23,225 nucleotides of DNA from NCBI GenBank assembly GCA_005885565.1, contig VAXK01000211.1, forward strand, positions 1 through 23,225. Direction: 5' to 3'. Below the pieces are notes generated by a model. The model had not been told where the DNA came from. It saw only the letters and a list, made by a program, of their open reading frames with translations, and searched no databases. The position numbers and the translations under genes are program-made. Origin of the DNA: Actinomycetota bacterium (GTDB lineage Bacteria > Actinomycetota > Thermoleophilia > Gaiellales > Gaiellaceae). Of this stretch, positions 13,882-21,763 are shown piece after piece (within the stretch, counting starts at the first letter, position 1; each line of letters opens with the position of its first letter).

Positions 13882-14930
13882 CAGACGCGTCCCCGCGGGT
13901 CGAGCGCGTTCCGCACCGCCTCGCCGAGCAGGCTGAACGAGAACACGACGACGAGGATCCCGATCGTCGGAAGCCCTGTGGCCCAGAGGAGGTTGTACGT
14001 CACAACCGGGGGACCGCCCCCCTCCTGGTGTGGCGCACCCAGGAAGAGGAGCGTTCCGTAGTGCTGCGCGATCAGGTTCCCCCAGGTCGCATCCGGCGCC
14101 TCGACGCCCACGTTCAGGTACGACAACCCCGCCTCGAGGAACATCGTCGCCGCGACCATCAGGGTGCCGTAGACGATGATCGTCTCGAGCACGTGCGGCA
14201 GCAGGTGCTTGCGGATGATCCGCAGGTCGCCCGCGCCGACCATCCGCGCCGCCTCGACGAACTCGCTCTTGCGAAGTGTGAGCACCTGCGCACGCACGAT
14301 GCGGGCGGGGTAGAACCACGAGAAGAGCCCGATGACGACGATCAGCGAGATCACGCCGTGCGCCAGGTGGCCGCCGAGCGTGATCCGCTGGAGGCGGTCG
14401 CTGAGCGTGAAGCCCACCGCGATCACGAAGAGCAGGATCGGGAAGCCCATCACGAACTCGGTCACGCGCGTGACGATCGCGTCGAGCCAGCGGCCGTAGT
14501 AGCCGGCGAGCAGGCCGACGATCACCCCGATGAGAACGGCGAGGCTCGCCGCGCCGAGCGCGATCTCCAGCGACGTACGCCCTCCGGCGAGCACGCGCAG
14601 GAACAGATCGTGGCCCACCTGGTCGCCGGCTCCGAGGACGAACAGGGTGCGTGGCGTGTGTGGCGTCACCGTCACCACGCCGTGGGTGTTCGGCACCCGC
14701 GTCCAGGCAGGCGCCGGGTTGAGGTTCACGTCGACCGCCATCGGGAAGATGTCGTTCGGGCCGTGGCCCAGGAAGTGCGCCGCTATCGGCTCGCCGGCGA
14801 AGCAGACGAGGAAGACGAGAACGAGTGCGACGACGCTTCCCAGCGCCACCCGGTCGCGCTTCAACCGGAGCCAGACGAGGTTCCACTGGCCGTACGCGCG
14901 AGGCGGGCGCTGGTCCGCGGTCGCATGCAT
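13881..14930 (-). CDS. ABC transporter permease, DppC/OppC type
   Basis: 349 residues from the ATG at 14930; a TTG at 14972 in the same frame is a weaker choice. The N-terminal WLRLKRDRVALGSVVALVLVFLV helix and the long outer segment before GHDLFLRVLAGGRTSLEIAL are typical of DppC/OppC. Core helices are at about 121-143, 160-178, 190-206, 250-270 and 318-336. The EAA loop is FVEAARMVGAGDLRIIRKHLLP (224-245). A Gly/Pro-rich insert (HQEGGGPP, 301-308) precedes the last part. It forms a heterodimer with the gene downstream. No clear Shine-Dalgarno is seen, so it may be leaderless. Confidence 0.9.
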   Translation of the reverse strand: MHATADQRPPRAYGQWNLVWLRLKRDRVALGSVVALVLVFLVCFAGEPIAAHFLGHGPNDIFPMAVDVNLNPAPAWTRVPNTHGVVTVTPHTPRTLFVLGAGDQVGHDLFLRVLAGGRTSLEIALGAASLAVLIGVIVGLLAGYYGRWLDAIVTRVTEFVMGFPILLFVIAVGFTLSDRLQRITLGGHLAHGVISLIVVIGLFSWFYPARIVRAQVLTLRKSEFVEAARMVGAGDLRIIRKHLLPHVLETIIVYGTLMVAATMFLEAGLSYLNVGVEAPDATWGNLIAQHYGTLLFLGAPHQEGGGPPVVTYNLLWATGLPTIGILVVVFSFSLLGEAVRNALDPRGRV

Positions 14931-15024
14931 CGCTTGAACCCGCGTACTAGCACCACAGGCCGTCCGGGACAAGGAGCGCGCCCCGCGCCCGACCGCGGCT
15001 CGAGCTCCTACCGGCCGACGACGC

Positions 15025-15627
15025 CTAGCGGAACGAGATGCGGTTCAGCGGCCAGTAGGTCAGCAACACCGGGCCGATCAGGTTCGCGCGCGGGACCGTG
15101 CCCCATGTGCGCGAGTCGCACGAGGCGACGCGGTTGTCGCCCATCACGAAGTACCGGCCCGCCCCTACGCGGGGCCACGTTCGCGTGATCGTGTCGCGCC
15201 GGCGCGGGTCGACGTACGGCTCCTTCAGCTGCTTCCCGTCGACGTAGACGTCGCCGTTCCGCTCGGAGACGACCTCGCCGGGAAGGCCGACGAGCCGCTT
15301 CACGAACGTCCCGCCCTCGCTGCACTCCTTCGCGGCCGTCGGCGGCGCGTTGAAGACGACGATGTCGCCGCGCCGGGGATCGTGGAAGCGGTAGGCGAGC
15401 CGGTTCGCGATCACCCGGTCGGAGAAGGTCGCGTCGCAGCCGGTCGCGGGCCGCGCGCAGCGAAGCGTCGGCTCCATCGACGCCGACGGGATCCGGTACG
15501 GGTTCGCGACCTCGACCTTGACGGTCAGGACGACGGCGACCGCGACGCCGAGCGTGACGATCCAGTCGATCGCAATCCGCGCCGGATGGGGCAGCCGCTG
15601 CGTCAGGTGGTCGAGCGGGGTCCGCAT
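15025..15627 (-). CDS. lepB: Signal peptidase I
   Basis: 200 residues from the ATG at 15627. A single transmembrane helix (about 19-37) is followed by IPSASMEPTL with nucleophile Ser50, then GDIVVFNAP (88-96), FVKRLVGLPGE with general base Lys110, NGDVYVDGK and YFVMGDNRVASCDSRTWG (159-176), the conserved S26 boxes. It removes signal peptides from exported proteins at the outer face of the membrane. A CRTATGCD-like Cys-containing insert after the catalytic Ser (56-66) holds C57 and C64, which could pair. The gene lies 29 bases after the coiled-coil gene, in the same direction, and is probably co-transcribed. Confidence 0.95.
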   Translation of the reverse strand: MRTPLDHLTQRLPHPARIAIDWIVTLGVAVAVVLTVKVEVANPYRIPSASMEPTLRCARPATGCDATFSDRVIANRLAYRFHDPRRGDIVVFNAPPTAAKECSEGGTFVKRLVGLPGEVVSERNGDVYVDGKQLKEPYVDPRRRDTITRTWPRVGAGRYFVMGDNRVASCDSRTWGTVPRANLIGPVLLTYWPLNRISFR

Positions 15628-15656
15628 GCTCCGCTGGAGGGTAGCCAGAGTGCTGC

Positions 15657-17501
15657 TCAGGCAGGCAGCTGAACCGAAGAGCCGTTGCCGCGGCCGTCGA
15701 TCTGGGCCTGGAGCTGGCCGACGTACGCGGCGAGGTCGCTCTCCTTCTTGCCGAGGCGCTTCTCGAGCTCGGCGACCTTCTTCTCGCGCAGCTCGAGCTT
15801 GTCCTCGCGGATCTGGAGATCGGCCTCGAATCTCGCCTCGCGGCCCTCGACGTCGGCCTCGCGCTCGTCGATCTCGCGCAGGCGCGCGTGGATCGACTCC
15901 TCGGCCTGGACGAGGCGCTTCTCCTTGCGCTCGACCCGCTTCCGGTCCGACGCCGCCGTCGCGTCGACGTCGCCGAGCGACGCCTCGCGCTCCGCGAGCT
16001 CGCGCTCCCGCGCGTCGAGAGTCGCGGCGCGCTCCTCGAGGTCGTGTCCCAGCTCGGCCTTCGCGCCCGCGCGCTTCAGCGCCGCCTCGCGACGGTTGAG
16101 CTCGGCCTCGCGCGCGGCGAGCGCCGCGTCGCGCTCGGCCAGCTCGCCGGCGAGAGCCGCATCGGCAGGCTTGCCCTTCGGGGCGCTCCGCTCGCGCTCC
16201 GCGAGCGCCTGCTCGCGTCGCGCCAGCGCGGCCTCGCGCTCGTCGAGGGCGGCGACCCGCTCGAGCGCGGCCTTCGTGCGCTCGTCCTGGCCGACCGCGA
16301 GCTCCTTGCGGAGCCGGTCCGAGGTCGCGGCGATCTCCTGCTCCTTCGCGTCGAGCTGCCGCTGCCGCTCCGCGAGCTCCTCGTCCCGCCCGGCGACCTT
16401 CGCCTCGCGCGCGCGGAGCTCCCGCTCCCGGTCGGCCAGGCCCTGGTCGCGTTCCTCGAGCGCGGTCGCCCGGGCGACGGCGGCCTCGGCGGCCTCGCCC
16501 TGCCCGGCGACCTCGGCCCGGAGTCGCTCGCCCTCGGTGCGGAGCTCCTCGGCCTTCGCCTCCAGCTCGCGCTCGCGCTCGAGGACGGCGGACTCGCGGG
16601 CATCGACCTCGGCCGTCCGCGCCGCGTTCTCCTGGGCCGCCGAGGCCTGCTTCGCGAGCCGGCTCTCCAGCTCCTTCGCCCGGGCCTCGACGTCGCGCTC
16701 GCGCTCCTGGAAGAGCTCGGCGCGGGTGTCGACGCCGGCGCGCGTCTTCGTGAACTCGCGCTCGCCCTGGGCGAGCATCTTCTCGCGGTCGCGGAGCTCC
16801 TTCTCGTGGGCCTTGACGCTCTCCTCGCGCCCGGCGAGCGCCCGGTCGCGCGCCTCGGCGCGGGCCGTCGCCTCGCGGGTCTTGCTCTCGAGCGCCGCCT
16901 CGGCGCGCTCGACCTTCTTGTCGCGAGCGGCGATCGCGCTCGCCTGCTTCGCGAGGTCCTCGGCGGCGCGCGAGCGCTGCTCGTCGGCCGAGGTCAGCTC
17001 GCGGAGCTTCGCCTGGACGTGCTGCTCGCGCTCCGCCGTATGGGCCTGCAGCGCCGCGAGCTCGTTGTTCTCCTCCACAAGCCGCCGCCGCTCGAGCTCG
17101 AGCGCCTCCACCTGCTCGGCGACGTGGCGCTCGCGCTCCTCGAGGGCAACCTCGAAGGCGCTGAGCCGGCCGGCGCGCTCGTCGAGCTCGGCCTGCCGGG
17201 CCGCGAGGTCGTGCTGGGGATGGAGCTCCCGGTCGTGCGCGGCGACCTGCTCGCTGAGCGCGCCGCGAAGCTGCTCCTCGCGCGCGAGCGACGCGGCCAG
17301 CTCGCTGCGGAGCGCCTCCAGGTCGGCGTCCGAGAGGTCGATATCCGGAGCCGCGGGGACGCTGCCGGATGCGTCCGGCGCGGCGGCCTTCGAGCCGCCC
17401 TCTCCGGCCGCCGTCTCCCGACGACGCTCCAGCTGGGCGCGCAGACCTGTACCGAAGCCCTTCTCGGTCTCTGCGACGTCCTTCGGTGCGAATTCCGGCA
17501 T
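15657..17501 (-). CDS. Long heptad-repeat coiled-coil protein, unknown function
   Basis: 614 residues from the ATG at 17501, with GGGAG 9-13 bases upstream. A short N-terminal region (1-55, containing EFAPKDVAETEKGFGTGL) is followed by almost continuous alpha-helix. No proline occurs between P95 and P441, and only P441 and P445 break the helix before P613. The sequence repeats a 7-residue unit of the form REaaLaaREaeL, rich in Glu, Arg and Ala, very clear at 345-390, 415-437 and 455-585. No transmembrane segment, signal peptide, Walker motif or other domain is visible, so it is cytoplasmic. A rod of this size would span some 80 nm if straight (inference). It sits directly upstream of lepB. 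Candidate cytoskeletal, scaffold or polarity protein; function not known to me. Confidence 0.85.
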   Translation of the reverse strand: MPEFAPKDVAETEKGFGTGLRAQLERRRETAAGEGGSKAAAPDASGSVPAAPDIDLSDADLEALRSELAASLAREEQLRGALSEQVAAHDRELHPQHDLAARQAELDERAGRLSAFEVALEERERHVAEQVEALELERRRLVEENNELAALQAHTAEREQHVQAKLRELTSADEQRSRAAEDLAKQASAIAARDKKVERAEAALESKTREATARAEARDRALAGREESVKAHEKELRDREKMLAQGEREFTKTRAGVDTRAELFQERERDVEARAKELESRLAKQASAAQENAARTAEVDARESAVLERERELEAKAEELRTEGERLRAEVAGQGEAAEAAVARATALEERDQGLADRERELRAREAKVAGRDEELAERQRQLDAKEQEIAATSDRLRKELAVGQDERTKAALERVAALDEREAALARREQALAERERSAPKGKPADAALAGELAERDAALAAREAELNRREAALKRAGAKAELGHDLEERAATLDARERELAEREASLGDVDATAASDRKRVERKEKRLVQAEESIHARLREIDEREADVEGREARFEADLQIREDKLELREKKVAELEKRLGKKESDLAAYVGQLQAQIDGRGNGSSVQLPA

Positions 17502-17570
17502 GCGGCGCGGCTCCCGAAACTGGCATCGGCAGCCGCGAAACGGCGGCGCATCCCTCGTCCGAGGCCGGGC

Positions 17571-18026
17571 TCAGTCCAGTACGAATGCGACCTGTACCGA
17601 GGTGACGTGGCCGCGTTTGATGCGGAAATCCGTGACTCGCTTACCGGGCAGGAACCGGCCGACGAAGCAGTGCCGGAAGCCCGACTCGGTGCGGCAGCGG
17701 ACGCCGGTCACCTTGGCTCGGACCTGCCCTTCCGTGGAGCCGACGCCGACGCCCGCCGCCGTGCGCTCGCCCGCGCGCGTCGTGAAGATCGCGGTCACGG
17801 TGCGGTTCCCCTGGAAGGTGACGCGGAGGCCCCGGTAGCGGTAGGCCGTGAAGGAGCCGAAGTCGTTCGAGCCGTGGACGACCGTGGCCGGCATGCCGAG
17901 GACTGCGCGCACCTGGGCTCTCGTCATCTCCAGGCGGACGCCCGCGATCCCGCGCTGCGGGACGATCGCGGCCGACGCCGTGGCGACGCAGACGAGGAAG
18001 GCAGCGAGAGCTGCCGCGAGCCTCAT
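17571..18026 (-). CDS. Secreted protein with duplicated BamE-like motif, unknown function
   Basis: 151 residues from the ATG at 18026. A signal peptide (1-19, cleavage near ASA-A) leads to GIAGVRLEMTRAQVRAVLG (26-44), a segment like the helix start of SmpA/BamE-type small domains, where GMT...V...LG recurs. A second, weaker copy (GVGVGSTEGQVRAKV, 92-106) suggests two tandem modules. C111 and C120 (CRTESGFRHC) may form a disulfide. It ends TSVQVAFVLD. The ATG overlaps the stop of the 76-residue gene upstream by 4 bases. No confident family assignment. Confidence 0.72.
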   Translation of the reverse strand: MRLAAALAAFLVCVATASAAIVPQRGIAGVRLEMTRAQVRAVLGMPATVVHGSNDFGSFTAYRYRGLRVTFQGNRTVTAIFTTRAGERTAAGVGVGSTEGQVRAKVTGVRCRTESGFRHCFVGRFLPGKRVTDFRIKRGHVTSVQVAFVLD

Positions 18027-18253
18027 CGGTCGCGAGCTCGGCGCTCCTCGACCGATTCGCCCTCCTGCGGCGCGCCGCCGGGACCGCTCATCACGACCCC
18101 CTCCTGCTCGACCACCTCGCGCGGATCGGCGGTGCGGTACTCGTCGCTCTGGAGCCCGCCGCGCGGATCGCCCTCGCGCGCGAGCGCCTGGGGATCGGCC
18201 TGCTGCTTGGCCGCGCGAGCGTCTTCTCGCTTCCGTCGCCAGCGTCCGAACAC
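18023..18253 (-). CDS. Small highly charged protein, unknown function
   Basis: 76 residues from a GTG at 18253. It starts MFGRWRRKREDARAAKQQ and ends VEERRARDR, with a Gly/Pro/Glu-rich middle. No membrane segment or domain is visible; it is probably disordered. The main support is its position: its TGA overlaps the ATG of the secreted protein (ATGA), which suggests translational coupling, and third-base G/C is high. No clear ribosome-binding site. It could be a spurious frame, but the coupling argues for a real gene. Confidence 0.5.
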   Translation of the reverse strand: MFGRWRRKREDARAAKQQADPQALAREGDPRGGLQSDEYRTADPREVVEQEGVVMSGPGGAPQEGESVEERRARDR

Positions 18254-18277
18254 GGGGCGATCGTTCCCGGAGGCGGC

Positions 18278-18283
18278 TACACT
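18278..18283 (+). promoter_or_regulatory. Possible -10 element of tRNA-Glu
   Basis: TACACT lies 13 bases before the tRNA, at a fitting distance for a -10 box. No good -35 is visible at 16-18 bases upstream, so this is tentative. Confidence 0.3.
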
Positions 18284-18296
18284 GAACCCTCGCCGC

Positions 18297-18369
18297 GGCG
18301 CATTCGTCTAGTGGCCTAGGACACCGCCCTCTCACGGCGGCGGCACGGGTTCGAATCCCGTATGCGCCT
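18297..18369 (+). tRNA. tRNA-Glu (anticodon CTC)
   Basis: A full cloverleaf folds by eye: acceptor GGCGCAT (18297-18303) with ATGCGCC (18362-18368), D-arm with TCTAGTGGCCTAGGA, anticodon stem CCGCC/GGCGG around the loop CTCTCAC with anticodon CTC at 18331-18333, and T-arm ACGGG TTCGAAT CCCGT. The anticodon reads GAG codons, which are very frequent in this GC-rich window. The 3' CCA is not encoded. No integrase or attachment-site duplicate is seen nearby. Confidence 0.95.
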
Positions 18370-18387
18370 CTTTCGTACGCCCCTGGC

Positions 18388-18912
18388 CTACCTGACGCGA
18401 ACCGACCCCACCTCTTCGACGCCGCCGCGGAAGAGGACTCGCAGCCTGAGGTGGCCCCGCCGGCTGAGCAGGATTCGGGCGCGATAGGTGCCTCCGTTTC
18501 CGTCGGCGATGGCGAGCGTTCGCCACGTACCTCCGTCGAGGCTGCCTCGGATGACGACGGCGCCTTCGTGACCCGACGGAACCCGTCCGTGGAACGTCAG
18601 GAACGAGCCGCGCCGCACGATCGCCGGGCCCGTCAAGCGCAGACGTGGCTTCGCTACGGGCGCCGAGTGACGAGAGATCGGGATCCTGAAGTGCAGCGCC
18701 GGTAGGAGCGGGTGGCCGCGCGGGATGTACCCGAGCGCGAACACGACGGCGGAGGCTCCGACTGCCCATCCCGCGCCGTGGGCGCAGATTCGCCCGCGCC
18801 GAGAGGTGCCTCCCGAGGCAGTGGCACTGTCTGGGCTTCCGAGGAACCGCCTGCGCTCCTCGTCCGTCCACCGTGCGTAATCGCGATCGCGCCAGCCGAT
18901 GACGTCAGTCAT
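18388..18912 (-). CDS. One-pass membrane protein with beta-rich outer domain, unknown
   Basis: 174 residues from the ATG at 18912, which has an AGGGAAGG site about 9 bases upstream. The cytoplasmic N-terminus WRDRDYARWTDEERRRFLG (7-25) is a charged motif that I associate with membrane proteins of this bacterial group. A helix at about 43-62 follows, then an outer beta-rich domain (about 88-174) with alternating hydrophobic strands (RLRLTGPAIVRRGSFLTFHG, LRLRVLFRGG) like an Ig-type or carboxypeptidase-regulatory-like fold. No catalytic motif is visible. It is divergent from the epimerase at 18983, with 70 bases between. Confidence 0.68.
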   Translation of the reverse strand: MTDVIGWRDRDYARWTDEERRRFLGSPDSATASGGTSRRGRICAHGAGWAVGASAVVFALGYIPRGHPLLPALHFRIPISRHSAPVAKPRLRLTGPAIVRRGSFLTFHGRVPSGHEGAVVIRGSLDGGTWRTLAIADGNGGTYRARILLSRRGHLRLRVLFRGGVEEVGSVRVR

Positions 18913-18982
18913 ACATCGTGGCCTTCCCTGGCACACCAGCCGAAGGTCTGGACCATCGCCGGCCGCGCTAACCTCGCGCGTC

Positions 18983-20077
18983 GTGGCCGGGACGATCCTC
19001 ATCACGGGCGGCGCCGGCTTCATCGGCTCACACCTCGCCGACGAGCTGCTCGCGCACGGCTACCGCGTGCGCGTCCTCGACGACCTCACGCCACAGGTGC
19101 ACGGCGGCGGAGAGCGGCCGGAGTACCTCAGCTCCGGGGTCGAGCTCCTCGTCGGCGACGTTCGCGATCCAGACGCGGTCGCAAAGGCCGTCGAGGGCGC
19201 CGACGCGGTCGTGCACCTAGCGGCGCGCGTCGGCGTCGGACAGAGCATGTACGAGCTCGCCGAGTACACCGCCGTGAACTCGCTCGGGACCGCCGTCCTG
19301 CTCGAGGCGCTCCTCCACCGGCCCGTCGAGCGGCTGCTGCTCGCCTCCAGCATGAGCGTGTACGGCGAGGGCCTCTACCGCGCGCCCGACGGCAGCCTCG
19401 TCGACGGCGTCGAGCGTCCGCGCGAGCAGCTCGAGCGAGGCGAATGGGAGCTCGACGGGCTCGAGCCCGTCCCCACACCGGAGACGAAGCAGCCCGCGCT
19501 CGCCTCGGTCTACGCGCTCACGAAGTACGGCCAGGAACGGTTGTGCCTCATGTTCGGCTCGGCATACGGGATCCCGACGACGGCGCTCCGGCTCTTCAAC
19601 ACCTATGGGCCCAGGCAGGCCCTGTCGAACCCGTACACCGGCGTGCTCGCGATCTTCGCGTCACGGCTCCTGAACGGCCGGCCGCCGCTCGTCTTCGAGG
19701 ACGGCCGCCAGCGCCGCGACTTCGTCTCCGTCTTCGACGTCGCGCGCGCGTGCCGGCTCGCGCTCGAGTCCGATCGCGCCGCCGGGCAGGTGCTGAACGT
19801 CGGGAGCGGCGAGAGCGTGACGGTGCTCGAGATCGCCGAGCGGCTCGCCCGTATCCTCGGCGTCGACATCGAGTCGGAGGCGCTCGGCAGGTGGCGCGCC
19901 GGAGACATCCGCCACTGCTTCGCCGACATCACACGCGCGCGCGAGCTGCTCGGCTACGAACCGCAGGTCGACCTGGAGGCCGGGATGCGCGACCTCGCCG
20001 AATGGCTCGCGGGCCGCACCGCCGTCGACCGCGTCGACGCCGCGACGCAAGAGCTTAGTTCGCGCGGCTTGCTCTAA
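18983..20077 (+). CDS. NAD-dependent epimerase, dTDP-L-rhamnose 4-epimerase-like SDR
   Basis: 364 residues from the GTG at 18983, the start that places the Rossmann strand correctly: ILITGGAGFIGSHLA with GGAGFIG at 9-15. DDLTPQVHG (33-41), VVHLAARVGVGQSMYE, SSMSVYGEGLYRAP (122-135) and YALTK (catalytic Y177, K181) follow, then ALRLFNTYGPRQALSNPYTG (201-220), all typical of extended SDR sugar epimerases. The insert between the Ser and Tyr motifs (about 131-172, with PVPTPE) matches my memory of the dTDP-L-rhamnose 4-epimerase/WbiB-like group, where it usually holds CPxCG-type cysteines. Here it has none. Probable role in cell-surface sugar synthesis. No Shine-Dalgarno; TAACCT ends 8 bases before the start, so a leaderless transcript is possible. 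Confidence 0.85.
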   Translation: MAGTILITGGAGFIGSHLADELLAHGYRVRVLDDLTPQVHGGGERPEYLSSGVELLVGDVRDPDAVAKAVEGADAVVHLAARVGVGQSMYELAEYTAVNSLGTAVLLEALLHRPVERLLLASSMSVYGEGLYRAPDGSLVDGVERPREQLERGEWELDGLEPVPTPETKQPALASVYALTKYGQERLCLMFGSAYGIPTTALRLFNTYGPRQALSNPYTGVLAIFASRLLNGRPPLVFEDGRQRRDFVSVFDVARACRLALESDRAAGQVLNVGSGESVTVLEIAERLARILGVDIESEALGRWRAGDIRHCFADITRARELLGYEPQVDLEAGMRDLAEWLAGRTAVDRVDAATQELSSRGLL

Positions 20078-21762
20078 CCCAGCGAGACGACCCGGCGCAC
20101 GACCCCCGCGCGCTGGTGGCGCGCCTCGATGCCGAGCTCCGAGCCCGCCGGCGCCTCCACGACCCACTCGAGCTTGACGCGGTCGGAGGTGCTCTCGTCG
20201 TTTCCCCACCAGAGCGGGCTCCGCTTCTCGACCCGGCCGGTCAGCTGGCCCGCCTCCGTCCGCTCCTCGCCGCTCACGAGCCGTCCGCCATCCGGGAGGG
20301 TCAGCTCGACCTCCAGCGGCCGGACGGCCTTGCGGTCGAGCGCCTTCTGCGTCACGTTCGTCGGCAGCCAGCCGGAGTTCAGGAGCACGAGCCGGACGAG
20401 CCACGCGCCCTCCCCCACCTGCTCGACCTCCAGCGTGTGCGCCTCGAGCAGCGGCGAGACGAGCGCGTGGAAGAGCGCCCACTCCGAGTGCGGCGTCACC
20501 TCGTCCTCGAGCAGGTCGAACGGCACGTTGGCCCAGAAGTTCATGAGGTCCCAGCCGCCGATCTCGACGGGGCCGAGCTGCGGATGCTCGAACGGGTACC
20601 AGTCGACGTACGCGCGGCCGGGCCAGCGCTCCTCGAACCAGCGCAGGATCGCGATCTCGTCCTCGACCGGATGCTCGCGCAGCCACTCGATGAAGTGGTA
20701 GTCGGCGAGGCCGGCCTGGCGCTGCGGGCTCCAGAACTCGGTCGTCCAGGCGTACACGCCGAGGTGGTCGTAGACCCAGTCGTCGGCGCCGCCCTTGATC
20801 GTCTGCTTCGGGTCGTACTTGAAGTCGTGGAAGATGGAGACGGCGGGGTAGCCGGTCAGGCGCGTCGCCTCCTCGCCGATCAGCTTGAACGCGCGCAGGT
20901 CGCCGGTCGGGAAGTGGTCGTCGTCGTGCCCGGAGTACGGCCGCAGGTGGACGCCGCTGAAGGTGTGGTAGGCGATGTAGCCCGTGATGTTCGGCCGGTC
21001 GACGATCGCCTGGACGAGCGCGCGCACCTCGGGCTCCGAGGTCGGATACGGGCCAGCGCCCAGCTGCTCGACCTCCGGGCCCCAGTCCATCGGGAAGTTC
21101 CGGTTCAGGTCGAGACCCTCGAGCGGCGGCGGCGTCTTGATCGTGAAGCCGTCGTAGTTGCGAATCGTCCCCTCGGGGAGCAGCCGGTAGAACCGCCCGT
21201 CCTCGGCGGTCTCGAGCGGGCCGCGCGGAACGAGCAGGCGCGGGTCCTCGTCCGCCGCGCGCCAGGCGCCGTTCGGGTCGGGGACGCGCATGAAGAGGAC
21301 GCGGCCGTCGCCGTCGACGTCCTCCTCGTGCAGGCCGTCCTGCGGATCGACGAGCGGCCAGGGCCGGACGCTCGAGCGCAGGAACCGCGGCCGCTCCGCC
21401 AGCGCGACCTCGCTGCCGTCCGGGTTGAGCCGCGGGATGACGTAGAACGCGCGCGTGTCGAGGGCGCGGGTGACCTTCGGGTCGCTGCCGTGCCCCGTCA
21501 GGAGCCGGTGGACGAGGTGGAGCGCCGCCGTGCAGCCGGTGACCTCGATCGCGTGGATGTTCGCCTCGACGAGGAAGCCCGGCTTCTCGGTCGCGGGCCC
21601 GGTGTCGAGGTTCGTGACCGTCGCGAGCCAGATCTCCCGCCCCTCGTAGGAGTGGCCGAGGCTCTCGAGCTCGAGGAGCCGCGGCGCCTCGGCGGCCCAC
21701 GCCTCGAGCGTCTCCGTCAGCTCCGCGTAGGAGTAGAAGCGGTCGTACCGGACCGGATTCAA
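20074..21762 (-). CDS. M14 zinc carboxypeptidase
   Basis: 562 residues. Zinc ligands H70 and E73 (ANIHAIE) and H266 (AYHTFSG), RLNPDG (111-116), DLNRNFP (218-224) and catalytic Glu342 (TTEFWSPQ) match peptidase M14. An Asp-rich insert DVDGDGRVLFMRVPDPNG (148-165) fits a subfamily that binds metal or extended substrates. No signal peptide, so it is cytoplasmic. Residues about 430-562 form a beta-rich C-terminal extension typical of some M14 members. The start is a TTG just past the stop of the upstream peptidase gene, which suggests coupled translation; no better start is in frame. Its stop overlaps the convergent epimerase stop by 4 bases. Confidence 0.9.
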   Translation of the reverse strand: MNPVRYDRFYSYAELTETLEAWAAEAPRLLELESLGHSYEGREIWLATVTNLDTGPATEKPGFLVEANIHAIEVTGCTAALHLVHRLLTGHGSDPKVTRALDTRAFYVIPRLNPDGSEVALAERPRFLRSSVRPWPLVDPQDGLHEEDVDGDGRVLFMRVPDPNGAWRAADEDPRLLVPRGPLETAEDGRFYRLLPEGTIRNYDGFTIKTPPPLEGLDLNRNFPMDWGPEVEQLGAGPYPTSEPEVRALVQAIVDRPNITGYIAYHTFSGVHLRPYSGHDDDHFPTGDLRAFKLIGEEATRLTGYPAVSIFHDFKYDPKQTIKGGADDWVYDHLGVYAWTTEFWSPQRQAGLADYHFIEWLREHPVEDEIAILRWFEERWPGRAYVDWYPFEHPQLGPVEIGGWDLMNFWANVPFDLLEDEVTPHSEWALFHALVSPLLEAHTLEVEQVGEGAWLVRLVLLNSGWLPTNVTQKALDRKAVRPLEVELTLPDGGRLVSGEERTEAGQLTGRVEKRSPLWWGNDESTSDRVKLEWVVEAPAGSELGIEARHQRAGVVRRVVSLG

Positions 21763-21763
21763 C

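Noticed and set aside
11224..14061. A 945-codon open frame on the plus strand spanning four genes
   Set aside because: Its translation is Arg/Pro/Ala-rich and crosses the carboxypeptidase, lipoprotein and both permeases, all of which have clear domains in other frames. It is a GC-bias artefact.
14931..15024. Possible terminator or small RNA between the permease start and lepB stop
   Set aside because: Only a weak GGAGC/GCTCC pairing with a long loop; not enough to support a call.
15685..17838. A 717-codon plus-strand frame of Ser/Arg/Ala repeats
   Set aside because: It is the complement of the coiled-coil gene: GAG/CGC codons read backwards give Ser/Arg runs. No start site or domain.
18297..18369. 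tRNA-Glu as an integration site for a mobile element
   Set aside because: No integrase gene and no repeat of the tRNA 3' end is seen within the window.
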